Shown here: positions 53,941 to 63,610 of the stretch, one piece after another
How positions within the stretch are numbered: position 1 is the first letter of the stretch
Layout of the letters: each line of letters opens with the position of its first letter
NCBI GenBank assembly: GCA_034231615.1
Contig: CM067315.1
Span: 17,525,513-17,589,512 of the forward strand
DNA length: 64,000 nt
Direction of reading: 5' to 3'
Source: Meghimatium bilineatum
Taxonomy: Eukaryota > Mollusca > Gastropoda > Stylommatophora > Philomycidae
Translations under genes and position numbers: made by a program
Notes under the pieces: generated by a model
Seen by the model: the letters and a program-made list of their open reading frames with translations, nothing else
Told to the model about the DNA's origin: nothing
Databases searched by the model: none

Positions 53941-56900
53941 TCAAATTAGTGTGTAAATTGCCAGGATATACAGAGTTCTGTTGTAGAAAGCTGCAGTACA
54001 CTCAATTTGTGAGTAATATGCCAGAATACAACGAGTTCTAACGTAGTAAGCTACTATACACCAAATTCGTGTGCAGAATACAATTTCTGGTGTAGTAAGC
54101 TGCAATACAACGAAATCACGTGTAATAGACCAGAATACACTCAATTCTAGTGTAGAAAGCTTCAGTACAATGGGTTTGTGAGTAATATGCTAGAATAACA
54201 GAGTTTTGGCGTACTAAACTGCAATAGACCCAATTCGTGCGTAATACGACAATTCTGAAGTAGTAAGCTACAATAGACCAAATTCGTGTCCAGAATACAA
54301 TTTCTGGTGTAGTAAGCTGCAATACAACGAAATCACGTGTAATAGACCAGAATACACTCAATTCTAGTGTAGAAAGCTTCAGTACAATGGGTTTGTGGGT
54401 AATATGCTAGAATAACAGAGTTTTGGCGTACTAAACTGCAATAGACCCAATTCGTGCGTTATACGACAATTCTGAAGTAGTAAGCTACAATACACCAAAT
54501 TCGTGTGTCCAGAATACAATTTCTGTTCTAGTAAGCTGCAGTACACTCAATTTGTTAGTTATATGCCAGAATACAACGAGATCTGACATACTACACAACA
54601 AGAGACCTAATTTGTGTGTAGTACGCCAGTTTTCTGACGTCAAGCTGCAATACATCAAATTAGTGTGTAAATTGCCAGGATATACAGAGTTCTGTTTTAG
54701 AAAGCTGCAGTACACTCAATTTGTGAGTAATATGCCAGATTACAACGAGTTCTAACGGTAAGCTACAATACACCAAATTCGTGTGCAAAATACAATTTCT
54801 GGCGCAGTAAGCTGCAATACAACGAAATCACGTGTAATAGACGAGAATACACTCAATTCTAGTGTAGAAAGCTTCAGTACAATGGGTTTGTGAGTAATAT
54901 GCTAGAATAACAGAGTTTTGGCGTACTAAACTGCAATAGACCCAATTCGTGCGTTATACGACAATTCTGAAGTAGTAAGCTACAATAGACCAAATTCGTG
55001 TGTCCAGAATACAATTTCTGTTCTAGTAAGCTGCAGTACACTCAATTTGTTAGTTATATGCCAGAATACAACGAGATCTGACATACTAAACAGCAAGAGA
55101 CCTAATTTGTGTGTAGTACGCCAGTTTTCTGACGTCTCTAGCTGCAATACATCAAATTAGTGTGTAAATTGCCAGGATATACAGAGTTCTGTTGTAGAAA
55201 GCTGCAGTACACTCAATTTGTGAGTAATATGCCAGAATACAACGAGTTCTAACGTAGTAAGCTACTATACACCAAATTCGTGTGCAGAATACAATTTCTG
55301 GTGTAGTAAGCTGCAATACAACGAAATCACGTGTAATAGACCAGAATACACTCAATTCTAGTGTAGAAAGCTTCAGTACAATGGGTTTGTGAGTAATATG
55401 CTAGAATAACAGAGTTTTGGCGTACTAAACTGCAATAGACCCAATTCGTGCGTAATACGACAATTCTGAAGTAGTAAGCTACAATAGACCACATTCGTGT
55501 GTCCAGAATACAATTTCTGGTGTAGTAAGCTGCAATACAACGAAATCACGTGTAATAGACCAGAATACACTCAATTCTAGTGTAGAAAGCTTCAGTACAA
55601 TGGGTTTGTGGGTAATATGCTAGAATAACAGAGTTTTGGCGTACTAAACTGCAATAGACCCAATTCGTGCGTTATACGACAATTCTGAAGTAGTAAGCTA
55701 CAATACACCAAATTCGTGTGTCCAGAATACAATTTCTGTTCTAGTAAGCTGCAGTACACTCAATTTGTTAGTTATATGCCAGAATACAACGAGATCTGAC
55801 ATACTACACAACAAGAGACCTAATTTGTGTGTAGTACGCCAGTTTTCTGACGTCAAGCTGCAATACATCAAATTAGTGTGTAAATTGCCAGGATATACAG
55901 AGTTCTGTTTTAGAAAGCTGCAGTACACTCAATTTGTGAGTAATATGCCAGATTACAACGAGTTCTAACGGTAAGCTACAATACACCAAATTCGTGTGCA
56001 AAATACAATTTCTGGCGCAGTAAGCTGCAATACAACGAAATCACGTGTAATAGACGAGAATACACTCAATTCTAGTGTAGAAAGCTTCAGTACAATGGGT
56101 TTGTGAGTAATATGCTAGAATAACAGAGTTTTGGCGTACTAAACTGCAATAAACCCAATTCGTGCGTAATACGACAATTCTGAAGTAGTAAGCTACAATA
56201 GACCAAATTCGTGTGTCCAGAATATAATTTCTGTTCTAGTAAGCTGCAGTACACTCAATTTACTAGTTATATGCCAGAATACAACGAGATCTGACATACT
56301 AAACAGCAAGAGACCTAATTTGTGTGTAGTACGCCAGTTTTCTGACGTCTCTAGCTGCAATACATCAAATTAGTGTGTAAATTGCCAGGATATACAGAGT
56401 TCTGTTGTAGAAAGCTGCAGTACACTCAATTTGTGAGTAATATGCCAGAATACAACGAGTTCTAACGTAGTAAGCTACAATACACCAAATTCGTGTGCAG
56501 AATACAATTTCTGGTGTAGTAAGCTGCAATACAACGAAATCACGTGTAATAGACCAGAATACACTCAATTCTAGTGTAGAAAGCTTCAGTACAATGGGTT
56601 TGTGAGTAATATGCTACAATAACAGAGTTTTGGCGTACTAAACTGCAATAGACCCAATTCGTGCGTAATACGACAATTCTGAAGTAGTAAGCTACAATAG
56701 ACCAAATTCGTGTGCAGAATACAATTTCTTTGGTAGTAAGCTGCAATACAACGAAATCACGTGTAATAGACCAGAATACACTCAATTCTAGTGTAGAAAG
56801 CTTCAGTACAATGGGTTTGTGAGTAATATGCTAGAATAACAGAGTTTTGGCGTACTAAACTGCAATAGACCCAATTCGTGCGTTATACGACAATTCTGAA

Positions 56901-57080
56901 GTAGTAAGCTACAATAGACCAAATTCGTGTGTCCAGAATACAATTTCTGTTCTAGTAAGCTGCAGTACACTCAATCTGTTAGTTATATGCCAGAATACAA
57001 CGAGATCTGACATACTAAACAGCAAGAGACCTAATTTGTGTGTAGTACGCCAGTTTTCTGACGTCTTAAGCTGCAATACA
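53941..57080. repeat. Doubled cassette P-497-P-497-Q
   Basis: P 53941-54654 (714 bp, 2 bp lost at TTCGTGTCCAG near 54285), 497-bp unit 54655-55151, P 55152-55867, 497-bp unit 55868-56364, Q 56365-57080. The two P landmarks are only 1,213 bp apart (497 + 716), so P plus its 497-bp partner has been duplicated as a pair without Q. Q has a changed E-to-A join (TTTCTTTGGTAG near 56726). Confidence 0.87.
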
Positions 57081-58078
57081 TCAAATTAGTGTGTAAATTG
57101 CCAGGATATACAGAGTTCTGATGTAGAAAGCTGCAGTACACTCAATTTGTGAGTAATATGCCAGAATACAACGAGTTCTAACGTAGTAAGCTACAATACA
57201 CCAAATTCGTGTGCAGAATACAATTTCTGGTGTAGTAAGCTGCAATACAACGAAATCACGTGTAATAGACCAGAATACACTCAATTCTTGTGTAGAAAGC
57301 TTCAGTACAATGGGTTTGTGAGTAATATGCTAGAATAACAGAGTTTTGGCGTAGTAAACTGCAATAGACCCAATTCGTGCGCAATACGACAATTCTGAAG
57401 TAGTAAGCTACAATAGACCAAATTCGTGTGTCCAGAATACAATTTCTGTTCTAGTAAGCTGCAGTACACTCAATTTGTTAGTTATATGCCAGAATACAAC
57501 GAGATCTGACATACTAAACAGCAAGAGACCTAATTTGTGTGTAGTACGCCAGTTTTCTGACGTCTTAAGCTGCAATACATCAAATTAGTGTGTAAATTGC
57601 CAGGATATACAGAGTTCTGTTGTAGAATGCTGCAGTACACTCAATTTGTGAGTAATATGCCAGAATACAACGAGTTCTAACGTAGTAAGCTACAATACAC
57701 CAAATTCGTGTGCAGAATACAATTTCTGGTGTAGTAAGCTGCAATACAACGAAATCACGTGTAATAGACCAGAATACACTCAATTCTAGTGTAGAAAGCT
57801 TCAGTACAATGGGTTTGTGAGTAATATGCTAGAATCACAGAGTTTTGGCGTAGTAAACTGCAATAGACCCAATTCGTGCGTAATACGACAATTCTGAAGT
57901 AGTAAGCTACAATAGACCAAATTCGTGTGTCCAGAATACAATTTCTGTTCTAGTAAGCTGCAGTACACTCAATTTACTAGTTATATGCCAGAATACAACG
58001 AGATCTGACATACTAAACAGCAAGAGACCTAATTTGTGTGTAGTACGCCAGTTTTCTGACGTCTCTAGCTGCAATACA
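57081..58078. repeat. Two ordinary 499-bp monomers
   Basis: Two regular monomers link the doubled cassette to the P-like unit. The first has a private TTCTGATGTAG near 57116. Confidence 0.85.
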
Positions 58079-58789
58079 TCAAATTAGTGTGTAAATTGCC
58101 AGGATATACAGAGCTGTTGTAGAAAGCTGCAGTACACTCAATTTGTGAGTAATATGCCAGAATACAACGAGTTCTAACGTAGTAAGCTACAATACACCAA
58201 ATTCGTGTGCAGAATACAATTTCTGGTGTAGTAAGCTGCAATACAACGAAATCACGTGTAATAGACCAGAATACACTCAATTCTAGTATAGAAAGCTTCA
58301 GTACAATGGGTTTGTGAGTAATATGCTAGAATAACAGAGTTTTGGCGTACTAAACTGCAATAGACCCAATTCGTGCGTAATACGACAATTCTGAAGTAGT
58401 AAGCTACAATAGACCAAATTCGTGTGTCCAGAATACAATTTCTGGTGTAGTAAGCTGCAATACAACGAAATCTCGTGTAATAGACCAGAATACACTCAAT
58501 TCTAGTGTAGAAAGCTTCAGTACAATGGGTTTGTGGGTAATATGCTAGAATAACAGAGTTTTGGCGTACTAAACTGCAATAGACCCGTGCGTTATACGAC
58601 AATTCTGAAGTAGTAAGCTACAATAGACCAAATTCGTGTGTCCAGAATACAATTTCTGTTCTAGTAAGCTGCAGTACACTCAATTTGTTAGTTATATGCC
58701 AGAATACAACGAGATCTGACATACTAAACAGCAAGAGACCTAATTTGTGTGTAGTACGCCAGTTTTCTGACGTCTTAAGCTGCAATACA
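58079..58789. repeat. P-like unit, 711 bp
   Basis: The E-to-B join is visible near 58440 (TTTCTGGTGTAG followed by B). It is 5 bp shorter than other P units: there are private losses of 2 bp (CAGAGCTGTTG near 58110) and 5 bp (GACCCGTGCG near 58584), but it lacks the 2-bp TGACGTCAAGC deletion shared by the others. It may represent an earlier or separately recombined form of P. Confidence 0.8.
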
Positions 58790-59216
58790 TCAAATTAGTG
58801 TGTAAATTGCCAGGATATACAGAGTTCTGTTTTAGAAAGCTGCAGTACACTCAATTTGTGAGTAATATGCCAGAATACAACGAGTTCTAACGTAGTAAGC
58901 TACAATACACCAAATTCGTGTGCAGAATACAATTTCTGGTGTAGTAAGCTGCAATACAACGAAATCACGTGAAATAGACCAGAATACACTCAATTCTAGT
59001 GTAGAAAGCTTCAGTACAATGGGTTTGTGAGTAATATGCTAGAATCACAGAGTTTTGGCGTAGTAAACTGCAATAGACCCAATTCGTGCGTAATACGACA
59101 ATTCTGAAGTAGTAAGCTACAATAGACCAAATTCGTGTGTCCAGAATACAATTTCTGTTCTAGTAAGCTGCAGTACACTCAATTTGTTAGTTATATGCCA
59201 GAATACAACGAGATCT
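58790..59216. repeat. Partial satellite monomer broken by the LINE
   Basis: The monomer runs from H through I, A-E and into F, and stops inside F at AACGAGATCT. The rest of F resumes at 63671. The flank carries GAATCACAG (59043) and the right flank carries CGTTTCTAGC, two variants that normally occur in the same monomer, so the insertion split one monomer without removing satellite. Confidence 0.9.
59206..59216. repeat. Target-site duplication, left copy
   Basis: The 11-bp CAACGAGATCT at the 3' side of the minus-strand LINE is identical to 63671-63681. In uninterrupted monomers this sequence occurs once in subrepeat F. The last three bases (TCT) are in register with the LINE tail, so the duplication could be up to 3 bp shorter. 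Confidence 0.93.
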
Positions 59217-59254
59217 TCTTCTTCTTCTGCGATCAGTTTCCTATGCTCATAAGT
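59217..59254 (-). other. LINE 3' UTR and (AGA)4 tail
   Basis: Only 38 bp separate the TAG stop (59257-59255) from the element end. The last 12 bp are four AGA units on the element strand (59228-59217), continuing in phase with the AGA of the target site. There is no poly(A) signal or poly(A) tail. Short tandem tails are known from I-group LINEs (the Drosophila I element ends in TAA repeats) and serve as the start site for reverse transcription. Confidence 0.88.
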
Positions 59255-62200
59255 CTATACAGGAAGGTGGGCCGCCTCCATGAATTCAGTCGTCAGCAGG
59301 AGGTCCTCACGGTTGCCCCACAGCTTCACCTTCAGATCTGTCTCTTGAGGCCATATTTTGGTTCTCACGTCATCAAAGAGTGGGCATGTCTGCAGAATAT
59401 GTTCTGGAGTCTGGGGACCCTTTTGACATGGGCATTGGTCAGTTTGGGCAGCCTTAATTTTGTGGAGATGTGCTTGTAGTCTGCAGTGTCCTGTGCGAAG
59501 TCTAAAAATTGTGGTTTGTTGTGACCTGTTTAGCTTTAGAATAGGGTCCTGTGGAAAGTTACTGCCTGTTCTCTGACTCCATGTATGTTTGTATATTCCT
59601 TTGATGAGGGTTTTTGCTTCAGTCAGTGATATTCTGTGGTGGAATTGTTCCTTTTTTGCACCTGCTTTTGCCAGTCTGTCAGCTCCTTCATTTCCTGCTA
59701 TTCCACAGTGTGCAGGGATCCACTGCAGCACAACTTTATTGTTGGCAGATAGTTGATTTAGAAGTTCTACAGTTGTTTTTGTTAGGAGATCTTTAGGTTC
59801 CTTTTGGATGGTTTGGAGTACTGACATGCAGTCACACAAGAAGACTATGTTAGCTCCTTTGAGCCTCCGTTCCTCTAGAGCCTTTGATGCTTCCAAGATT
59901 GCTTGTAGCTCTGCCCTGTAATTTGTTGATAATTTGCCAGTAGCAATTGAGAGTTCTAGTTTTGGGGTGTTTGGTATGAGTATTAGTATCCCAGCTCCTC
60001 CTTTCTTTACTGCACCCTCTGATGATCCATCTGTGAAGACATGAATCCACTGTGAGGTAGGGTATTGGGTGTCTAGGTGATCAAGTGTTTTTGCCTTAAG
60101 GGCAGTAGGGGTTTCCATAGTTTTGCTCTCAATGCCTGGTATTGTAAGTTTTGCTGTATATATGGGTGAAGTGTTTGTGATGTTGCAATATGCTTCTAGC
60201 TGTTCCCATTCATCCGGATTGTTGCTGGTTACTTCTTTATTGGCTTTCATAAGTTTTTTTGATAGGTGATTGAAGCTTGGTCTTTTCAGTCTGTTTTTTG
60301 TTAGTTCTTTTGTTTTTTCATGCATAGGGTGATGTTTCAGACGTCTAAATTTTTCTGTCATTATTGTGATTTTCTCATCCCTGCGGTCTGTTAGGTTTTG
60401 TAATCCTGCTGTTGCTTCCATTGATGTTATAGGTGTGCTCCTTAGTCCTCCTGTTATAATTCGGAGACCTGCATTTTGAATTTTGTCCAGCTTTTGAAGA
60501 TTGGTGTTTGCTGCTGTTGCATATGTGGTCAATCCATATTCCAGAGTTGGACGAATGTGACCTACATAGACTTGTCTTATGGTTTTTATGTTGGCTCCCC
60601 AATCTGTCCCAGATAGTTTTTTCATTATTTGTAGTCTGCGTGTGGCTTTATTTTCTGTCTCTTCAATGTGTGATCCCCAAGTAAGTCTTTTGTCAAATTT
60701 TGGCCCCAGGTAGACTGGGGTGTTTTCTTTTGGGAGTGGGGTATTGTCTAGAGTGAGAGTATAATTTTCAGGCTTTGTGGAGAGGGTGAAAAGTGTAGTG
60801 ACGGTCTTACTTTTGTTTATTTGAACACCCCAGGTTTTTGCCCACTCTTCAACTTTGTTTATTGCCTCCTGCATTCTAACTTTTGCAACTCCAATGTATT
60901 CTGATTGGGTCCAGATAGCAAGATCGTCTGCATGGAGAGCTCTATGTACATATGGTGTGAATAGTTTTGGCAGATCGTCTATAAAAACTATAAAGAGTGT
61001 GGGGGACAGAATTCCTCCCTGTGGGACACCTTCTGTTATGTTGACCATTTTACTTTTCATTCCCTGGAGTTTGACTCTTGCATGTCTGCCTCGTAGGAAG
61101 CTTTTTATCCACTGAAACATTTTGCCTCTGATTCCTTTCTGGGCAAGTTTTAGCAATAGCCCCTCTTTCCAGACTTTGTCAAAGGCCTTTGTGAGGTCAA
61201 AGAAGGTGGCTAGGAGTTTTGATTTTTTCTGGAAAGCATCTTCTATTTCCTGGGCAAGGTATGTTGTTTGGTCCTCAGTGCATCTGTGTTTTCTGAAGCC
61301 TGATTGGCAGTCATCTAGAAGATTGTTTTCCTCCAGGTAGTTTAAGAGTCTGTTATTCACCATTTTTTCCATGACCTTTCCTAAGCAACTAAGTAGACTG
61401 ATAGGGCGGTAACTCGTTTTGTTGGTTTTTGGTTTTCCTTTCTTGGCAATTGGAGTTATTTCTGCCTCTTTCCATTCTTCTGGGAAGATCCCTTGCGCCC
61501 ATGATTCATTAAAAAGGTCTAGGATTCTGCTTCTACCCACAGGACCTAGGTGTTGGAGCATTTCATTTGTGATTCCATCGGGTCCAGGGGCTTTCTTCTT
61601 TTTTAGATTTTGAATTGCCATGTTAAGTTCTGATTTGTGAAAAGGTGAGGTCATTGTGCCTGGGCAAGGTTGATGTTTATTTACAAGGTTTTTTGTCTCT
61701 CGTCTTACTTCAGCAGTTCTTGTTCTAGTTATCTTAATTTTGCTTTCTTCAGCATAGGAGTCTGCTAGAATATTTGCAGCTTGTGTGCCAGTGTAGGACT
61801 TCCCCTTGTCTTCTATGATGATACTACTTTGTGGGTTGTTTTCTTCATTGAGACACTTGATAAGTTTCCACATTTTTGTTGAGTCTTTTTCCATGTTGAG
61901 TGTTGCTGTTTTTTCTTTCCAGCTGGATCTAATGCTGTTTAGCTTTTCTCTCCTGAAGATTGCTTGCAGTCTATTGTGTTCAATGATATTGATTTCTGTT
62001 GGTCTAGTTTCCATCTTGGATCTTGTAGCAGAGGCTTCATCATGCATAGCCTGGAGTTTTTTGTTCCAGAAGGGTTTGTAGTTTTGTCTTCTTCCTCTAG
62101 GTATACTGTTGTTGGCAGCTTCCAGGATTATTCCTGTTATTAATTTTGCATCTTTCCGTATATTTCTTGCTGTAAGATGTGTTAGTAGTTTTTCCTCTGT

Positions 62201-63142
62201 AAGGCGTTGGTAAGTGTCCCAGTTAGCCTTTTTGTAGTTCCAGCTAGCGATTTTGTGTTGTTGCTTTTCTGTCTTGTGGTTCCCTTTTATTGTTAATATT
62301 ACGGGCTTGTGGTCACTCCCACCAAGCTGTTGTGCCACTACTCTTTCTGTCACACGTTGGATGTCCTCTGTTGCAATGGCCAGATCTGGAGTGCTCTGAG
62401 ATTTCCATCGTCTGGAGTAAAAGGTTGGCTCTGATAGATGTTCATTTATAAGGATTAGCCTATTTTCTATCATCCAGTCTTCTATTTCTTCTCCTCTCAA
62501 GTCCATAGTTGGGTAACCCCAGCTTGGGGAATGACTGTTGAAATCTCCAACTATAATATGATTTGATGATGTGAGAGGTATTGTCCTGAGGTGTAATTTT
62601 TTGTTGTTTGGGCAGTAGAAATTTGTGATAATCAGTGGTTCTGGGGTTGTATGTAATTTGATGGTGAGATGTTCTGAGTCCTCTGGGTTACGTGCGATTT
62701 CTGTAGTAGGTATGTTATTTCGTACCATTGTGATGATCCCTCCTTTGTGGCCTAATCTATCTAATCTGAAGCATTCAAAGCCTCTGATGGAGAATCTGTT
62801 GCTGTCATTAAGATGTGTCTCCTGAATGCACAAGACATCAATCTTTTGCTTTTGAAGGAAATTCTGTAGTTCTAATTTCTTCTTAGCCACACCCTCACTG
62901 TTCCACTGCATAATTTTGATTGTGTTTTTGTTGTCATGATTGGTTTGGCCGGTTGCTCTACTCTGTTTAATCCCGGGTCCCCGATACACAGAGTCATCAT
63001 CAGTAGCTTTTGGTGGACCCATTCGAGGCTGGGGGTCCGGAGCTCCTCCTGCCTGGCGATGAACCACAGGGGCAGCCCCACTTCGTGTAATAAATCCGAG
63101 CATAGTCATTAACTGTATATTGCGTACATGTCCCATTTCCAT
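59255..63142 (-). CDS. LINE polyprotein: AP endonuclease - reverse transcriptase - RNase H
   Basis: A 1,295-residue enzyme that would nick target DNA and copy the element RNA there (target-primed reverse transcription). Endonuclease, about residues 75-285: QWN 79-81, QETH 107-110, GDFN 199-202, SDHKP 276-280. Reverse transcriptase, about 500-790: GPDG 520-523, YRPISLL 578-584, FDLTKAFD 648-655 (catalytic Asp649), GVPQGG 705-710, ADD 738-740, here HADD where FADD is usual. RNase H, about 1032-1165: TDGS with Asp1038, Glu1078, Asp1104 in CDC rather than the common TDS, IPAHCGIAGNEGAD with His1145 and Asp1155. A C-terminal Cys/His motif spans C1237, C1239, H1248 and C1253. There are no internal stops. 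Met1 is the first Met after an in-frame TAA at 63197-63199; Met41 or Met78 are alternatives, since the first ~70 residues fit no domain. Length and domain order match ORF2 of I-group LINEs. Confidence 0.95.
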   Translation of the reverse strand: MEMGHVRNIQLMTMLGFITRSGAAPVVHRQAGGAPDPQPRMGPPKATDDDSVYRGPGIKQSRATGQTNHDNKNTIKIMQWNSEGVAKKKLELQNFLQKQKIDVLCIQETHLNDSNRFSIRGFECFRLDRLGHKGGIITMVRNNIPTTEIARNPEDSEHLTIKLHTTPEPLIITNFYCPNNKKLHLRTIPLTSSNHIIVGDFNSHSPSWGYPTMDLRGEEIEDWMIENRLILINEHLSEPTFYSRRWKSQSTPDLAIATEDIQRVTERVVAQQLGGSDHKPVILTIKGNHKTEKQQHKIASWNYKKANWDTYQRLTEEKLLTHLTARNIRKDAKLITGIILEAANNSIPRGRRQNYKPFWNKKLQAMHDEASATRSKMETRPTEINIIEHNRLQAIFRREKLNSIRSSWKEKTATLNMEKDSTKMWKLIKCLNEENNPQSSIIIEDKGKSYTGTQAANILADSYAEESKIKITRTRTAEVRRETKNLVNKHQPCPGTMTSPFHKSELNMAIQNLKKKKAPGPDGITNEMLQHLGPVGRSRILDLFNESWAQGIFPEEWKEAEITPIAKKGKPKTNKTSYRPISLLSCLGKVMEKMVNNRLLNYLEENNLLDDCQSGFRKHRCTEDQTTYLAQEIEDAFQKKSKLLATFFDLTKAFDKVWKEGLLLKLAQKGIRGKMFQWIKSFLRGRHARVKLQGMKSKMVNITEGVPQGGILSPTLFIVFIDDLPKLFTPYVHRALHADDLAIWTQSEYIGVAKVRMQEAINKVEEWAKTWGVQINKSKTVTTLFTLSTKPENYTLTLDNTPLPKENTPVYLGPKFDKRLTWGSHIEETENKATRRLQIMKKLSGTDWGANIKTIRQVYVGHIRPTLEYGLTTYATAANTNLQKLDKIQNAGLRIITGGLRSTPITSMEATAGLQNLTDRRDEKITIMTEKFRRLKHHPMHEKTKELTKNRLKRPSFNHLSKKLMKANKEVTSNNPDEWEQLEAYCNITNTSPIYTAKLTIPGIESKTMETPTALKAKTLDHLDTQYPTSQWIHVFTDGSSEGAVKKGGAGILILIPNTPKLELSIATGKLSTNYRAELQAILEASKALEERRLKGANIVFLCDCMSVLQTIQKEPKDLLTKTTVELLNQLSANNKVVLQWIPAHCGIAGNEGADRLAKAGAKKEQFHHRISLTEAKTLIKGIYKHTWSQRTGSNFPQDPILKLNRSQQTTIFRLRTGHCRLQAHLHKIKAAQTDQCPCQKGPQTPEHILQTCPLFDDVRTKIWPQETDLKVKLWGNREDLLLTTEFMEAAHLPV

Positions 63143-63196
63143 TGCTGGGTACCCACGCCTATTCAGGCTGACATGTTCCGTCTTCGGTGAGGGAAG

Positions 63197-63406
63197 TTAT
63201 GGAGTCTTCCTATCCATGTTCTTGGACATCCTAGCACTGCCCGAAAGACATCGGAGGTTTGTGGAGTGGCCTTCTCCTATTTTACTGTCAGGGTTTTCTC
63301 CCATAGCCTTTCCATCTCCCGGTGGTGACTGCAAGGCAGCAATTTTTTTGGGGGAAAAAAAAAAAAAAAAAATAATCCCCCCCCTTCCCCAACGCGCTCC
63401 TGACAT
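63197..63406 (-). CDS. Possible short upstream ORF in the LINE leader
   Basis: A 69-codon frame starting at ATG 63406 and ending at TAA 63197-63199, in the same frame as the polyprotein and 18 codons before its Met1. It is low-complexity near the start (five Phe from the T run) and has no recognisable domain or the Cys-rich knuckles of LINE ORF1 proteins. It could be a leader peptide, a remnant of ORF1, or chance. The 18-base homopolymer it crosses makes its true frame uncertain. Confidence 0.2.
   Translation of the reverse strand: MSGARWGRGGIIFFFFFSPKKIAALQSPPGDGKAMGENPDSKIGEGHSTNLRCLSGSARMSKNMDRKTP
63355..63384. repeat. Homopolymer cluster in LINE leader
   Basis: On the plus strand A18 (63355-63372), then TAAT, then C8 (63377-63384), preceded by T7 (63343-63349) and G5 (63350-63354). 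Run lengths here are prone to sequencing error, and any error would change the reading frame upstream of the polyprotein. Confidence 0.85.
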
Positions 63407-63498
63407 GGAGTTGATTACTCCACGCCAGCAGCGTGAGCTTATAGCGGCTCATACTCGCTTGAAGCTGCCCGTCACTGGACACATGGGGTATTTCAGTG

Positions 63499-63524
63499 GG
63501 GATATCAGCACCGACTGATATCCC
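63499..63524. other. Perfect 10-bp hairpin in LINE leader
   Basis: GGGATATCAG at 63499-63508 and CTGATATCCC at 63515-63524, with a 6-base loop. It would fold in the element RNA. Confidence 0.8.
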
Positions 63525-63563
63525 GCCCCGTCCTGGTAGGCAACAGCACCGGTTTGGTCCGCG

Positions 63564-63579
63564 GCTGCTTAATTGCAGC
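63564..63579. other. 5-bp hairpin in LINE leader
   Basis: GCTGC at 63564-63568 and GCAGC at 63575-63579 around a 6-base A/T loop. Weak alone; notable because it sits between two longer stems. Confidence 0.5.
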
Positions 63580-63582
63580 AAA

Positions 63583-63610
63583 CACTCCATATATGGACAT
63601 TTATGGAGTG
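63583..63610. other. 8-bp hairpin in LINE leader
   Basis: CACTCCAT at 63583-63590 and ATGGAGTG at 63603-63610, with a 12-base loop. Confidence 0.7.

Larger units (their letters stand above)
1..59216. repeat. Higher-order satellite array, 499-bp monomer (left portion)
   Basis: Tandem head-to-tail copies of one A+T-rich unit fill this stretch with no unrelated DNA between them. Landmarks recur at 499 bp, with indel variants of 495, 497 and 498 bp and rearranged units of 711-716 bp, giving over 110 monomer equivalents. Copies differ at only a few positions, and these variants are shared in blocks, as expected from unequal exchange and gene conversion. The array runs off the left edge and continues beyond the LINE at 63671, so its full size is unknown. 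Minus-strand open frames of 65-89 codons recur once per monomer but are by-products of the repeat. Such arrays usually form constitutive heterochromatin; a centromeric role is possible but not shown here. Confidence 0.97.

Noticed and set aside
1-59216. CRISPR array or similar repeat-spacer structure
   Set aside because: Subrepeats are all related to one another, so there are no unique spacers, there are no cas genes, and the LINE shows this is animal DNA.
59850-60602. Other minus-strand frames of 66-75 codons inside the LINE coding region
   Set aside because: Out-of-frame readings of the polyprotein RNase H and RT regions.
59135-62825. Plus-strand open frames of 60-114 codons opposite the LINE polyprotein
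   Set aside because: They are antisense shadows of the long minus-strand coding frame, with no motifs of their own.
63355-63372. A18 run as the poly(A) tail of a second, nested retroelement
   Set aside because: No target-site duplication or element body was seen around it, and the 11-bp duplication brackets the whole 59217-63670 segment as one insertion.
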